Shown: one piece after another, positions 1 to 8,502 of the stretch
How positions within the stretch are numbered: position 1 is the first letter of the stretch
Layout of the letters: the number at the start of each line of letters is the position of its first letter
NCBI GenBank assembly: GCA_021325095.1
Contig: JAJPHV010000122.1
Coordinates: forward strand, 1 to 33,628
Length of the DNA stretch: 33,628 bases
DNA from: Chloroflexota bacterium
Lineage (GTDB): Bacteria; Chloroflexota; Anaerolineae; Aggregatilineales; UBA2796
Reading direction: 5' to 3'
Notes under the pieces: model-generated
Database searches by the model: none
Told to the model about the DNA's origin: nothing
The model's input: the letters and a program-made list of their open reading frames with translations, nothing else
Translations under genes and position numbers: made by a program

Positions 1-80
1 CTGATTGTTTGCGTACCTCGTCCGCATATAACCCACAGGGCGTCCGTTCGCTGTTCCAGCCAAATTTCATGCAAGTTTCA

Positions 81-109
81 CAGACAGTTCGCGCCAAAGG
101 CTCTATACT
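81..109 (+). promoter_or_regulatory. Weak candidate promoter of the first regulator gene
   Basis: A TATACT hexamer at 104-109 is preceded, 17 bases upstream, by CAGACA at 81-86 (four of six matches to TTGACA). Transcription would start roughly 30 bases before the ATG at 148. This is a motif match only. Confidence 0.25.
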
Positions 110-147
110 TGGCATTGAGAAGGCGGTTCCTCTCAGCCGAGGATGTC

Positions 148-843
148 ATGGCGACTATTTTGATTATCAACAGCGAACCTACTGTTCAGGACCTGCTTCA
201 CCAGGCGCTCGCTGATTCATATCGTCTGGTGTCAATCCAAAACATCTATAGCGCCTCGTTGCAGGTCGAATCCCCCGATCTGCTCATTCTCGACGCCACA
301 CGGCCCGACCACGACGCAGCGACCCTGTGCCGCCAGATACGCGCCATGCCTTACGCAAAACGCACGCCGATCATCGTGCTGATCAGCTATCGAAGCGCGC
401 AGGAAGTCGCGCAGTTGTTGGATGCGGGAGCCGATATTTGCCTGCGCAAGCCAATTGTCTCACGAGAACTGGCGGCCAGAGTGCGTGCGTTACTGCGACG
501 CACGCGGCGCGCCCCAGAGCGGGCACTGCTCACGCTGCACCCCGAACGACGTATTGTCCAATTTGAAGACCGGTACATCGAACTGACGCCGACTGAATAC
601 GGCCTGCTGGAAGCACTGTGCGCAAAGCCGGGCGAACATAAGTCGACAACAGCGCTGCTGCAACAGGTCTGGAACTATCCGCCTGGCACAGGTGATCCGG
701 CCCTGGTGCGCAACCACGTGCGCAACTTGCGCCTTAAGCTCGAAACGGATCCGGATCGCCCGCGCATCGTGACGTGCTACCAGGGACGCGGCTATACCAT
801 TAGCGCCGAGATCGTTCGCGCCAGCGCCCGGCAAGCATCCTGA
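148..843 (+). CDS. OmpR-type response regulator with degenerate receiver pocket
   Basis: This is a 231-residue protein with an N-terminal receiver domain (about 1-115) and a C-terminal winged-helix DNA-binding domain (about 130-225, ending in the usual 'YQGRGYTI' wing). It should bind DNA as a transcription factor. The phospho-acceptor position is D49 (LLILDA) and the conserved lysine is in 'LRKPI'. The acidic pair that normally opens the domain is replaced: the family has I-x-x-D-D-E-P, whereas this protein has IINSEP. The usual Thr after beta-4 is also changed (PIIVLIS). Mg-dependent phosphorylation may therefore be weak or absent. No histidine kinase lies beside it, so it is an orphan. I chose the ATG at 148 because GAGGA sits just upstream and the receiver fold starts right there; the upstream ATG at 109 would add 13 residues with no homologous look. 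Confidence 0.85.
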   Translation: MATILIINSEPTVQDLLHQALADSYRLVSIQNIYSASLQVESPDLLILDATRPDHDAATLCRQIRAMPYAKRTPIIVLISYRSAQEVAQLLDAGADICLRKPIVSRELAARVRALLRRTRRAPERALLTLHPERRIVQFEDRYIELTPTEYGLLEALCAKPGEHKSTTALLQQVWNYPPGTGDPALVRNHVRNLRLKLETDPDRPRIVTCYQGRGYTISAEIVRASARQAS

Positions 844-1018
844 AGCCGCCTTCGCTCATCGATCCTCCATTCCGCCGATAGCGCACCCGTAAAGCCCTCC
901 GAACAGACCCTGACCTGGCTAGCCATCCTGAGTCCGACAGGGGCTTGTCATCCCTATCGCTAAGACTCAGAAAGACATTATCCTATTTTAGGGGTATCCT
1001 TAACCACTCTGAGATCGA

Positions 1019-1120
1019 CCTCACCCGTGTGCCTTCTCCGAATTCGGAGAGGGGAACCGGTGGGGGTTGCATGAACGGAATGCTCTCCTCGCCGCTGACA
1101 GAGCGGGGCAGCGGTGAGGT
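1019..1120. repeat. Intergenic GAGAGGGG/CTCACC element, copy 1 (diverged)
   Basis: The stretch begins with CCTCACCCG, carries a CCGAATTCGG-centred hairpin with CTTCTCC and GGAGAGGGG arms, and ends in GGTGAGGT. It matches the layout of the copies at 2635, 8503 and 21570. It fills most of the 303-base gap between the regulator and the hydrolase; the rest of that gap (844-1018) shows nothing I can name. This is the most diverged copy. Confidence 0.55.
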
Positions 1121-1146
1121 TCAGTGCAGCAAATGCGAAAGGCAGT

Positions 1147-1833
1147 ATGATGCCTCCTGTCATCCAAACGGTCAGGTTTCGATCCGGTTCGGAGACGCTG
1201 GAAGGCTCCCTGGTCCGCCCGGAAAGGGATGGGCTATGCCCCGGCGTGATTGTGATCCACGAGGCGTTTGGGCTGAACGAAAACATCAGGGATGTTGCTC
1301 GCCGCCTGGCTGACCAGGGCTACGTGGCGCTGGCCGTCGATTTATTCGCCGGACGCAACCGAGCACTGTGCATGTTCCGCTTTTTCAGCGGGATCGTACT
1401 CAATTCGCTTGATCATGGTGGGATTCACGATTTAAAAGCGGCACTGACGTTCCTGACGGCACAACCGGGCGTAGACAGTACGCGGGTCGGCGCGATTGGC
1501 TTCTGTATGGGTGGCAGCTTTGCCATTGCCTGGGCCGCCGCTGACAACCGGCTAAAAGTGATTGCACCCTACTATGCCATGAATCCGCGCCCGTTGGCGG
1601 CGGTGGCACGCCTCTGCCCGGTGGTTGGCTCCTACCCCGAGAATGATTTTACCAGAGGGTCAGGAGAGAAACTCGGTGTAGAATTGGATCGCTACCAGAT
1701 TCCCCACGACATCAAGATTTATTCCGGCGCGAAACACTCCTTTTTCAACGAGACGGGCAGCCGGTATGACGCCGCAGCCGCCGAGGATTCCTGGAAGCGG
1801 GTCTTGTCCTTTTTCGAACAGCACCTCGGTTAA
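1147..1833 (+). CDS. Dienelactone hydrolase family alpha/beta hydrolase
   Basis: The 228-residue protein has the dienelactone hydrolase fold and length. The nucleophile is C120 in GFCMGG, the partner acid looks like D167 (GSYPENDF), the histidine is H197 in GAKHSFF, and E39 in HEAFGLNENI matches the glutamate that orders the cysteine in this family. Known members hydrolyse dienelactones in chloroaromatic breakdown, but many relatives act on other esters, so the substrate is open. It is probably cytoplasmic, with no signal peptide. Start choice: AAAGG at about 1138-1142 serves the ATG pair at 1147/1150; a GTG at 1114 lies inside the repeat element and is unlikely. The next gene begins four bases after its stop, so the two are probably co-transcribed. 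Confidence 0.87.
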   Translation: MMPPVIQTVRFRSGSETLEGSLVRPERDGLCPGVIVIHEAFGLNENIRDVARRLADQGYVALAVDLFAGRNRALCMFRFFSGIVLNSLDHGGIHDLKAALTFLTAQPGVDSTRVGAIGFCMGGSFAIAWAAADNRLKVIAPYYAMNPRPLAAVARLCPVVGSYPENDFTRGSGEKLGVELDRYQIPHDIKIYSGAKHSFFNETGSRYDAAAAEDSWKRVLSFFEQHLG

Positions 1834-1837
1834 TGCC

Positions 1838-2572
1838 ATGCGAATCAACCTGAATATCGCCAATTCCTACCTGACTTACGAACTCGAGAGATCGGGCGCG
1901 ATGGGGCGCTTGCGCCACGACGGCGGCGACCTGGTGCTGATCGAGCTGCCGACGGGCGAGGCGGTGGCGATTCATCTGGTGGAGCGCGACATCGATCTGA
2001 CCGAGGTGAAGAACGTCCTGACGCGCAACACAAAAGCCGAGATTTACACCCTGTTCATGCTATGGTGCGACATGCTGCTGCCCGAAGACGGCCAGCGCTA
2101 CCTTCCCTACGACTGGATGGCGGCCCTGCTGACGGCCTATGGGGACAGGATTTACGCCTACGATCTGTACGAGGAGCAGGTTTCATTCTTCCCGGTGTAC
2201 TTTGAGCGGCAAGCTGCGGGGCTGGAACGGCTGATCCATCACGAGGCCAACGTCGATTTTGCCCGGATGCGCGGCGAAACGATCCGTGCCGACGGGCAGC
2301 ACCTTCAGGGTGTGTTCCGCGTGGCGAGCTTTGGCACGCAGTCGCGTACCGATGGGCAGGCTGCATTCTCGCCGGATCGAAACCCGATCCAGGCTTTCTA
2401 TGACGTGCTGGGGTTAACGCGCAGCGCCACCGCCGACGACGTGCGCAAAGCCTACCGCCAACTGGCGCGGACTTTCCACCCGGACGTGAACAAATCCGCC
2501 GAAGCGACGGCCCGAATGCAGCAGATCAACACCGCCTACGCGATCCTGATGGAGCAGTTTGGCGAAGAATAA
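1838..2572 (+). CDS. Protein with C-terminal DnaJ (J) domain
   Basis: This 244-residue protein has an unrecognised N-terminal part (1-180) and a J domain at about 186-240, with the HPD tripeptide at 214-216 (RTFHPDVNKS). J domains stimulate DnaK ATPase, so the protein probably delivers a client or location to Hsp70. It lacks the Gly/Phe-rich linker, the zinc-finger repeats and the substrate-binding domains of true DnaJ, and the J domain is at the C-terminus instead of the N-terminus. The N-terminal part looks globular, acidic and soluble. The ATG lies four bases after the hydrolase stop; the longer frame opening at 1766 overlaps the hydrolase and is unlikely. The client is unknown. Confidence 0.82.
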   Translation: MRINLNIANSYLTYELERSGAMGRLRHDGGDLVLIELPTGEAVAIHLVERDIDLTEVKNVLTRNTKAEIYTLFMLWCDMLLPEDGQRYLPYDWMAALLTAYGDRIYAYDLYEEQVSFFPVYFERQAAGLERLIHHEANVDFARMRGETIRADGQHLQGVFRVASFGTQSRTDGQAAFSPDRNPIQAFYDVLGLTRSATADDVRKAYRQLARTFHPDVNKSAEATARMQQINTAYAILMEQFGEE

Positions 2573-2634
2573 CCGTACCCGCATATCACCGTGAACTGTC
2601 GCGCACGGCCTGCTGAATCTGGTCGATACCTCCA

Positions 2635-2717
2635 ACCTCTCTCCACGCTGTGGAGAGAGGCGTCCTGGCCCGCCGGTTCCCCCTCTCCAGTGGGAGAGGG
2701 GGTCAGGGGGTGAGGTC
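2635..2717. repeat. Intergenic GAGAGGGG/CTCACC element, copy 2
   Basis: Two back-to-back hairpins: CCTCTCTCCAC and GTGGAGAGAGG around a CGCT loop, then CCCCTCTCCAGTGGGAGAGGGG, followed by GTCAGGGGGTGAGGT. It lies between two converging genes (J-domain protein and coxL), where the hairpins could also serve as a bidirectional terminator. Confidence 0.7.
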
Positions 2718-2772
2718 AAGTGTCGGTGCTTGAACTCCGTGTGGGGAAAGGGATAGGAGACCGTGCGGACTT

Positions 2773-5136
2773 CTACTCTGTCACGCCATGCTCACGCAGC
2801 AGCTTCCAGACCTTGTAGGGCGTGATCGGGATGTCCACGTGGCGCACGCCCAGGTGCCACAGCGCATCCACGACGGCGTTGGCGATAGCGGGCGGCGCGC
2901 CGACGGTGGCCGACTCGCCCACGCCCTTCGCGCCGATAGGGTGGTGCGGCGAGGGCGTGATCGTCTTGCCGAGTTCCCATTTGGGCGTCTCCACCGCCGT
3001 CGGCAGTAGATAGTCGGCGAACGTGCCGGACAGGTTTTGCCCGTTCTCGTCATAGACGATCTCTTCCAGCAAGGCCGGGGCCATGCCCATCGTCAGGCCG
3101 CCGTGAATCTGCCCCTCGACGATCATGGGGTTGATGATGTTGCCGCAGTCGTCCACCGCGACGAAGCGCCGAATCTTCACTTCGCCCGTGCCCCTGTCGA
3201 TGTCCACCACGCAGATGTAGCTGCCGAAGGGGAAGGTCAGGTTGGGCGGATCGTAGTAGTTGACGGCTTCCAGCCCGGCTTCCATGCCCTGCGGGTGGTT
3301 GGTGTAGGCGGCGAAGGCGATCTCCTGGATGGTCTTGGCCTGGTCGGGCGACCCCTTGACCTGGAACTTGTTGACGTTCCATTCCAGGTCATCCTCCTTG
3401 ACTTCCAGCAGGTGCGCGGCGATCTGCCGGGCTTTGGCGCGAATCTTGCGGGCAGCGACGGCGGTGGCGGCCCCGGCGGTGGGCGTCGAACGGCTGGCGT
3501 AAGTGCCCAGGCCGTAGGGCGCGGTGTCGGTGTCGCCCTCCTCGATCTTGATGTCGCTGGCCGGGATGCCAAGCTCCTCGGCGATGATCTGAGCGAAGGT
3601 CGTTTCGTGGCCCTGGCCCTGGCTCTTCGTGCCCAGGCGGGCGATGGCCTTGCCCGTCGGGTGGATGCGGATTTCGCAGCTATCGAACATCTTCAGGCCC
3701 AGGATGTCAAAGGTGTGCGATGGCCCGGCCCCGACGATCTCGGTGAAGCTGGAAATGCCGATGCCCATCAACTCGCCCCGTGCGCGCTTCTCGGCCTGTT
3801 CCTTGCGCAGCGCATCGTAGCCGATGATGTCCATCGCCAGCTTGAGCGCGCCGTGATAGTTGCCGCTGTCATACGTCCAGCCCGTGACGGATTTGTAGGG
3901 GAACTGCTCCGGCTTGATGAAGTTCTTCAAGCGGAACTGGGCCGGGTCTTCGCCAATTTCGTGGGCGGCAATGTCCACCATGCGCTCGATCATGTGGACG
4001 GCTTCCGTCACGCGGAACGAGCAGCGGTAGGCAATGCCCCCCGGTGGCTTGGTGGTGTAGACCCCATCCACCTCCATGTGCGCGGCTTTCAGGTCGTAGG
4101 AGCCGGTGGCGACACTGTACAGCCCGGCGGGGAACTTCGATGGGTTGCAGGCCGCGTCGGCAGCGCCGTGATCGGCCACCGTCTTGGCGCGCAGCCCGGT
4201 GATGCGCCCGTCCTTGTCCAGCGCCAGTTCGGCGTCGATGTGATAGTCGCGGGCGAAGCTGTCGGCTTGCAGGTTCTCGCTGCGGTCTTCGATCCACTTG
4301 ACGGGCTTGCCCGTGACCAGGCTGGCGACGGCGCACAGTACGTAGCCGGGATAAACGGGCACTTTGCCGCCGAACCCGCCGCCGATGTCCGGCGAGATGA
4401 TCCGAATCTGCTGTTCGGGCAGGCCGCTGACCAGCGAAAAGACAGTGCGGTGGGCGTGCGGGGCCTGCGAGGTCATGTAGATCGTCATGTGGCCGTTGAT
4501 CTTGTCCCAATCGGCGACCATGCCGCACGTTTCAATCGAGGAGACGTGGATACGCGGGATGTAGATGTGTTCCTTGACGACGCGCGCCGCTTCCGCGAAC
4601 ACTTTGTCGGTGGCGGCTTTGTCGCCCGCCTCCCAATGCCAGATGTGGTTGGTCTTCTTTTCCTTGTCGTCGCGGACGATCACCTCATCCTTGAGCGCCT
4701 CATAGGGATCAACCACTGCGGGCAGCGGGTCATACTCGACCTCGACCAGTTCCACGCCGTCGGCAGCGATGTAGCGTTCGGTGGCGACCACCGCGCACAC
4801 TTCCTGCGCGTAGTAGACGACCTTGTCGATGGGCAAGACCATCTGCGTATCGGACATCAGTGTCGGCATCCAGTGCAGATTGCCGGCCTTCTTGAGGTCT
4901 TCGCCGGTGATGACGGCCAGCACGCCGGGCAGAGCCAGCGCCTTGCTGGCGTCGATCTTCAGGATTCTGGCGTGGGCGTAGGGGCTGCGCACGATGTCCA
5001 GGTACAGCATCCCCGGCAGCTTCACGTCGTCAACGTAATGCCCGGCTCCCTGCAAAAAGCGCGGGTCTTCCTTGCGTTTCATACGGTGGCCCATGCCGCT
5101 GATTTCGGGCGGTGTCGTGATTCTTACATCGGCCAT
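2773..5136 (-). CDS. coxL: Aerobic carbon monoxide dehydrogenase, large (Mo/Cu) subunit, form I
   Basis: This is the catalytic subunit of Mo-CO dehydrogenase, which oxidises CO with water to CO2 and passes electrons through CoxS and CoxM. The 787 residues fit the family (about 800). The decisive feature is AYRCSFR at 369-375: this is the form I signature, and C372 corresponds to the cysteine that holds copper in the CuSMo cluster. Other molybdopterin-site motifs are GGGFGGK near 252-258, the KSQGQGHE loop, and GVGES near 738-742, whose Glu is the proposed base. Form II relatives carry AYRGAGR instead. The ATG at 5136 has GGAGG seven bases upstream and starts two bases after the coxS stop; an upstream extension to 5226 would overlap coxS and is not credible. 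It is the last gene of the operon, converging on the J-domain gene. Confidence 0.96.
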   Translation of the reverse strand: MADVRITTPPEISGMGHRMKRKEDPRFLQGAGHYVDDVKLPGMLYLDIVRSPYAHARILKIDASKALALPGVLAVITGEDLKKAGNLHWMPTLMSDTQMVLPIDKVVYYAQEVCAVVATERYIAADGVELVEVEYDPLPAVVDPYEALKDEVIVRDDKEKKTNHIWHWEAGDKAATDKVFAEAARVVKEHIYIPRIHVSSIETCGMVADWDKINGHMTIYMTSQAPHAHRTVFSLVSGLPEQQIRIISPDIGGGFGGKVPVYPGYVLCAVASLVTGKPVKWIEDRSENLQADSFARDYHIDAELALDKDGRITGLRAKTVADHGAADAACNPSKFPAGLYSVATGSYDLKAAHMEVDGVYTTKPPGGIAYRCSFRVTEAVHMIERMVDIAAHEIGEDPAQFRLKNFIKPEQFPYKSVTGWTYDSGNYHGALKLAMDIIGYDALRKEQAEKRARGELMGIGISSFTEIVGAGPSHTFDILGLKMFDSCEIRIHPTGKAIARLGTKSQGQGHETTFAQIIAEELGIPASDIKIEEGDTDTAPYGLGTYASRSTPTAGAATAVAARKIRAKARQIAAHLLEVKEDDLEWNVNKFQVKGSPDQAKTIQEIAFAAYTNHPQGMEAGLEAVNYYDPPNLTFPFGSYICVVDIDRGTGEVKIRRFVAVDDCGNIINPMIVEGQIHGGLTMGMAPALLEEIVYDENGQNLSGTFADYLLPTAVETPKWELGKTITPSPHHPIGAKGVGESATVGAPPAIANAVVDALWHLGVRHVDIPITPYKVWKLLREHGVTE

Positions 5137-5138
5137 GT

Positions 5139-5621
5139 TTACGCCTCCACCTTCTCTCTGGCTTGCAGTTTCTCGGCGGCGTACTGGATCGCCTCGACGA
5201 TCTTGACGTACCCGGTGCAGCGGCACAGGTTACCGGAGATAGCCCAGCGGATCTCGTCTTCGGTTGGGTTCGGGTTCTTTTCGAGCAGCGCTTTGGCGGT
5301 CATGATCATGCCCGGCGTGCAGTAGCCGCACTGCAAGCCATGCCGTTCCCAGAAGCCTTCCTGCAAGGGGTGCAGATTGCCGTTCTCGGCCACGCCCTCA
5401 ATCGTTTGCACCGTGCGCCCATTGGCCTGCACGGCGAAAACCGTGCAGCTTTTGACAGGCTTGCCATCAAGCAGCACGGTGCACGCGCCGCAATTGCTGG
5501 TGTCGCAGCCAATGTGCGTTCCGGTCAGGTTCAGGTTCTCGCGGATCAGGTGGACAAGCAGCAGGCGGGGTTCAACATCAAGCGTATGCGCCTGCCCGTT
5601 AACAGTCACTGAGATGTTCAT
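5139..5621 (-). CDS. coxS: Carbon monoxide dehydrogenase, small [2Fe-2S] subunit
   Basis: The 160-residue iron-sulphur subunit relays electrons from the Mo/Cu site to the flavin subunit. The plant-ferredoxin-type cluster ligands are C39, C44, C47 and C59 (GCDTSNCGAC...KSC); the C-terminal helical domain holds the second cluster with C98, C101 (CGYC), C133 and C135 (CRC). Length and spacing are standard for the xanthine-oxidase-family small subunit. The ATG shares an ATGA overlap with the coxM stop and has a strong AAGGAGG upstream, indicating translational coupling. coxL follows after two bases. Confidence 0.96.
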   Translation of the reverse strand: MNISVTVNGQAHTLDVEPRLLLVHLIRENLNLTGTHIGCDTSNCGACTVLLDGKPVKSCTVFAVQANGRTVQTIEGVAENGNLHPLQEGFWERHGLQCGYCTPGMIMTAKALLEKNPNPTEDEIRWAISGNLCRCTGYVKIVEAIQYAAEKLQAREKVEA

Positions 5622-6490
5622 CGGGAGCCTCCTTGAGCGCGTTCCATCGCCTTACGAATGGCACGCATGGTCAGCACGCGGATCACGTCGCGCTTGTAGT
5701 CGGCAGCGCCGCGCAAGTCGCTGGATGGATCGCATTCCGCGCCCGCCGCTGTCCCTGCCGCCTTGATGGTCGCATCATCCAGCCGTTTGCCGACCAGCGC
5801 CGCCTCGGCCTGCCTGGCCCGCATGGGCGTGCTCGCAACGTTGGTCAGGCCGATCCGCGCCGACTTGCAGGTGTCGCCGTCCAGCGTCAGGAACACGGCG
5901 ACGGCCCCGATAGCATAGTCGCCGACCTTACGTTCCAGCTTGAGGTACGCGCCACCGCTGCCCCGCTGCGGAGCCGGGATGCGGATTTCCCGGAGAATCT
6001 CGTCTTTGCCAAGCGAATTTTCAAACAGGCCCGTAAAAAACTCGTCAATGGGGATAGTGCGCTCCCCTTTGGGGCCGACGGCGATGAGTTGCGCGCCAAA
6101 GGCCAGCATGGTCGCCGGGTGATCGTTGGCGGGGTCGGCATGGGCCAGGTTGCCACCCACCGTCGCCAGGTTGCGCACCAGCGGATCGGCGACCACGTGG
6201 GCGGTGTCGGCCAGCAGCGGGTACTTGCTATGGACCACCGCGCTGTCGTCCAGCGTCGCCTCGCGGGTCATGGCCCCGATTGCCAGGTAGCCGTTCTCCT
6301 CACGGATGTAGTCCAGCCCGGCCACCCGGTTGATGTCGATCAGCACCTCCGGCCCGGCCAGCCGGAGCCGCATGGCCGGGATCAGGCTTTGCCCGCCGGC
6401 CAGAATCTTGGCTCCTTTTTGCTGGCCCAGGAGCGAAACGGCTTCATTCAATGTTGTGGGCGCATAATAATCAAATTTGCCAGGGATCAT
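5618..6490 (-). CDS. coxM: Carbon monoxide dehydrogenase, FAD-binding medium subunit
   Basis: The 290-residue flavoprotein takes electrons from CoxS and hands them to the quinone pool. The FAD-binding motifs are AGGQSL at 31-36 and TVGGNLAHADPAND at 110-123, followed by the CO-dehydrogenase flavoprotein C-terminal domain (about 175-280). The length matches known CoxM. The start has GGTGAGGAG upstream. It is separated from coxG by 107 bases that contain a 12-base palindrome, so an internal promoter ahead of M-S-L is possible. Confidence 0.95.
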   Translation of the reverse strand: MIPGKFDYYAPTTLNEAVSLLGQQKGAKILAGGQSLIPAMRLRLAGPEVLIDINRVAGLDYIREENGYLAIGAMTREATLDDSAVVHSKYPLLADTAHVVADPLVRNLATVGGNLAHADPANDHPATMLAFGAQLIAVGPKGERTIPIDEFFTGLFENSLGKDEILREIRIPAPQRGSGGAYLKLERKVGDYAIGAVAVFLTLDGDTCKSARIGLTNVASTPMRARQAEAALVGKRLDDATIKAAGTAAGAECDPSSDLRGAADYKRDVIRVLTMRAIRKAMERAQGGSR

Positions 6491-6576
6491 AAAAACTGCT
6501 CCTCACCTTGCATGACTCCTTCGGCGATGGCGCGAATATTTGGATCACGTATGGTTTATCGGACAACCGCCTTTCT

Positions 6577-6588
6577 ACCTGTACAGGT
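6577..6588. promoter_or_regulatory. Perfect 12-base palindrome upstream of coxM
   Basis: ACCTGTACAGGT is an exact inverted repeat in the 107-base gap between coxG and coxM. A dimeric regulator could bind it and control the structural genes separately from the accessory genes. No clear promoter hexamers are seen nearby, so the role is inferred. Confidence 0.4.
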
Positions 6589-6597
6589 CTGGTTCGC

Positions 6598-7257
6598 TCA
6601 GTGAGCGAGTAGACGCACGATGACGTAGATGATGAGTGCCAGGAGCGCCACGCCGCCGCCAACGGCCAGCGGACGACGCTCCGGCGGGATGGCGTCGGAC
6701 AGGAAATGGCGCGTCACACCCAGCACGAATTGAGTCTGCGTCGTCTGTTTGAGGGCAGGCGTGCTGGCTTGCGGAGAGGATGAGGTTTGCGCTGCTGCCT
6801 GCGCTTGCTGCGCCCCCATGCGTGCCCTGATCTGCTCCGCGATCCCGTCCAGGCTTTGTTTGGTCAGCGCTTTGGCAGAGCTTTCCAGCAGCCGCTGGCC
6901 GACGCTGGCGATCTTGCCGCCCACGTGGGCCTCACCCTCGTAGTGCATGATGGTTGTTTCGCCCTGCGGTTCCAGGCGCACACTGCCCAGCGCTTTGATG
7001 AAGCCGGGGACGCCCTTGCCGTTGACATCCATTTTGTAGCTGTCCGGCTTGTTGATGTCGTGCAAAGCGATGTCGCCCTCAAAGACGCCCTGCACCGGCC
7101 CGACCTGGATTTTGAGCGTGGTCTTGTATTTGTCGTCGCCGAGCGGTTCCAGCCCTTCGCAGCCGGGCATGATCGCGGCGAGCAGCACCGGGTCTTGCAG
7201 CGCGTCCCAAACCAGATCGCGCGGGGCTTCAAAGGTGTATGATCCTTCAAGTTTCAT
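6598..7257 (-). CDS. coxG: CoxG: SRPBCC-fold protein with C-terminal membrane anchor
   Basis: The 219-residue protein starts with MKLEGSYTFEAPRDLVWDAL, the typical opening of the CoxG/SRPBCC family (about 1-145). A Gln/Ala/Ser-rich linker (about 146-180) follows, and one hydrophobic helix sits at the very end (LAVGGGVALLALIIYVIV). In known carboxidotrophs CoxG helps recruit CO dehydrogenase to the membrane and link it to quinone reduction; the C-terminal anchor here fits that job. The ATG at 7257 has GAGGGGG eight bases upstream; a frame extension to 7308 lacks a ribosome site and family resemblance. coxE ends 51 bases upstream. Confidence 0.88.
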   Translation of the reverse strand: MKLEGSYTFEAPRDLVWDALQDPVLLAAIMPGCEGLEPLGDDKYKTTLKIQVGPVQGVFEGDIALHDINKPDSYKMDVNGKGVPGFIKALGSVRLEPQGETTIMHYEGEAHVGGKIASVGQRLLESSAKALTKQSLDGIAEQIRARMGAQQAQAAAQTSSSPQASTPALKQTTQTQFVLGVTRHFLSDAIPPERRPLAVGGGVALLALIIYVIVRLLAH

Positions 7258-7308
7258 CGGAAATACCCCCTCATACGTACAAACGACAATTTTCAATTTT
7301 CTGTGCAT

Positions 7309-8463
7309 TCACCGCAGCGCCGCCAGATGCTCGCTCAACGCCTCCAGGCTCTGCAAGTTGTGGATCGGCAGGAAGTCGTCGATGAACGGCATGGCGGCGC
7401 TTAATCCCCCCACCCGTACCTGATAGGCCGGGTTACCGAGCAGCGGATTGAGCCAGTTCAGCCGGTAGCAGCGGTGTTGCAGGTAGCGCACGGCCATACG
7501 CAGCGTTTGGGCGTCGCCCCGCTCCCAGCCGTCACTGATGATCAGGATGATGGCGCCGCGCCGCAGCACCCGACGGCTCCAAACGCGGTTGAAGGTTTGC
7601 AGGCTTTCTCCGATGCGCGTGCCGCCCGACCAATCGATCACTGTCCCGGCCAGTTCGGCCAGCGCCACGTCGATGTCCTTGATACGCAGATAGGGCGTGA
7701 TGCGTGTCAGCCGGGTCGCAAAGACAAAACTCTCGACGGTGGTGATGCCCTGCGTTACGCTGTAGGCAAATTGCAGCAGCAGCCGGGCGTACCTTTCCAT
7801 CGAGCCGCTGATGTCGGCCAGCACGACCAGCGGGCGCGCCTTGATCTTGCGGCTCTGCCAGGACAGCCGGAGCGGGACACCGCCGTGCTTGCTGGCATCG
7901 CGGAGCGCGCGGCGCAGCGCCAGGTAGCGCCCGTGCCGATCCAGCACCCGGCGGCGCGTCTGGCGCTGACTGACCTGCCAGCGCATGGCCCGGATCAGCT
8001 TCTTCACCGCTTCGAGTTCTTCCGGCGTCATGGCCGAGAATGCCTTTTGCTGGAAGGCTTCGCTAGGGCTGTAGCTGTTGGCCCGATCCGCCAGATCGAC
8101 TTCGGGATCGCTTTGCCGCGCCCGCTGGGCCATCAGCATGGCGAGGCTGAGTGCGCCGCGCTGCTTCTCCTCGTGGCGTGGGGCCAGGGGCGTTTTTTGC
8201 GGCTGCGCTTCACGAGCAGGGGCGTGCAAACGCCAGAAGCGATCAAAGAGGCGGTCAAAGAGTGGGAAGTCCTCTTTGCGCTTGACGAGCAAGCCGCGCG
8301 CCGCGTGATAGACCTGATCGCGCACGCCGAGGTCGATCAGTTCCAGGGCGCGGGCAAAGTCCATCGTCTGTTCTAGCGAAATCGACAACCCGGCGCGGCG
8401 CAGCAGCCTGGGGAAGTGCAGGAGGTTAGCCAGGAAAGGTTGATCCGTATTAGCGATAGTCAT
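7309..8463 (-). CDS. coxE: CoxE: VWA-domain protein for CO dehydrogenase maturation
   Basis: The 384-residue protein has a C-terminal von Willebrand A domain with a complete metal site: D217-S219-S221 in VLADISGSM, T282 in GGTRIGES, and D311 in IISDGW. The N-terminal half (1-200) is the alpha-helical, Arg/Lys-rich region typical of CoxE-like proteins. VWA partners of MoxR ATPases act as metal or cofactor insertion adaptors; CoxD and CoxE are required to build the copper-sulphur-molybdenum centre in studied organisms. The gene is the second of the operon, preceded by a repeat element. No good ribosome site precedes the ATG, but the N-terminus MTIANTDQPFLANLL is family-like. Confidence 0.9.
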   Translation of the reverse strand: MTIANTDQPFLANLLHFPRLLRRAGLSISLEQTMDFARALELIDLGVRDQVYHAARGLLVKRKEDFPLFDRLFDRFWRLHAPAREAQPQKTPLAPRHEEKQRGALSLAMLMAQRARQSDPEVDLADRANSYSPSEAFQQKAFSAMTPEELEAVKKLIRAMRWQVSQRQTRRRVLDRHGRYLALRRALRDASKHGGVPLRLSWQSRKIKARPLVVLADISGSMERYARLLLQFAYSVTQGITTVESFVFATRLTRITPYLRIKDIDVALAELAGTVIDWSGGTRIGESLQTFNRVWSRRVLRRGAIILIISDGWERGDAQTLRMAVRYLQHRCYRLNWLNPLLGNPAYQVRVGGLSAAMPFIDDFLPIHNLQSLEALSEHLAALR

Positions 8464-8502
8464 GGGTCGAACTCATCAGTCACCTTGTAGGCCGTTGGTT
8501 TG

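Noticed and set aside
945..1313. A 122-residue plus frame over the gap and the hydrolase start
   Set aside because: It crosses the repeat element and overlaps the hydrolase out of frame.
2773..5136. Xanthine dehydrogenase or form II CoxL-like enzyme
   Set aside because: AYRCSFR is the form I signature and the coxD/E/G neighbours support CO dehydrogenase.
3037..5325. A 762-residue open frame antisense to coxL and coxS
   Set aside because: It mirrors the codon bias of the well-identified genes on the other strand and has no recognisable domain.
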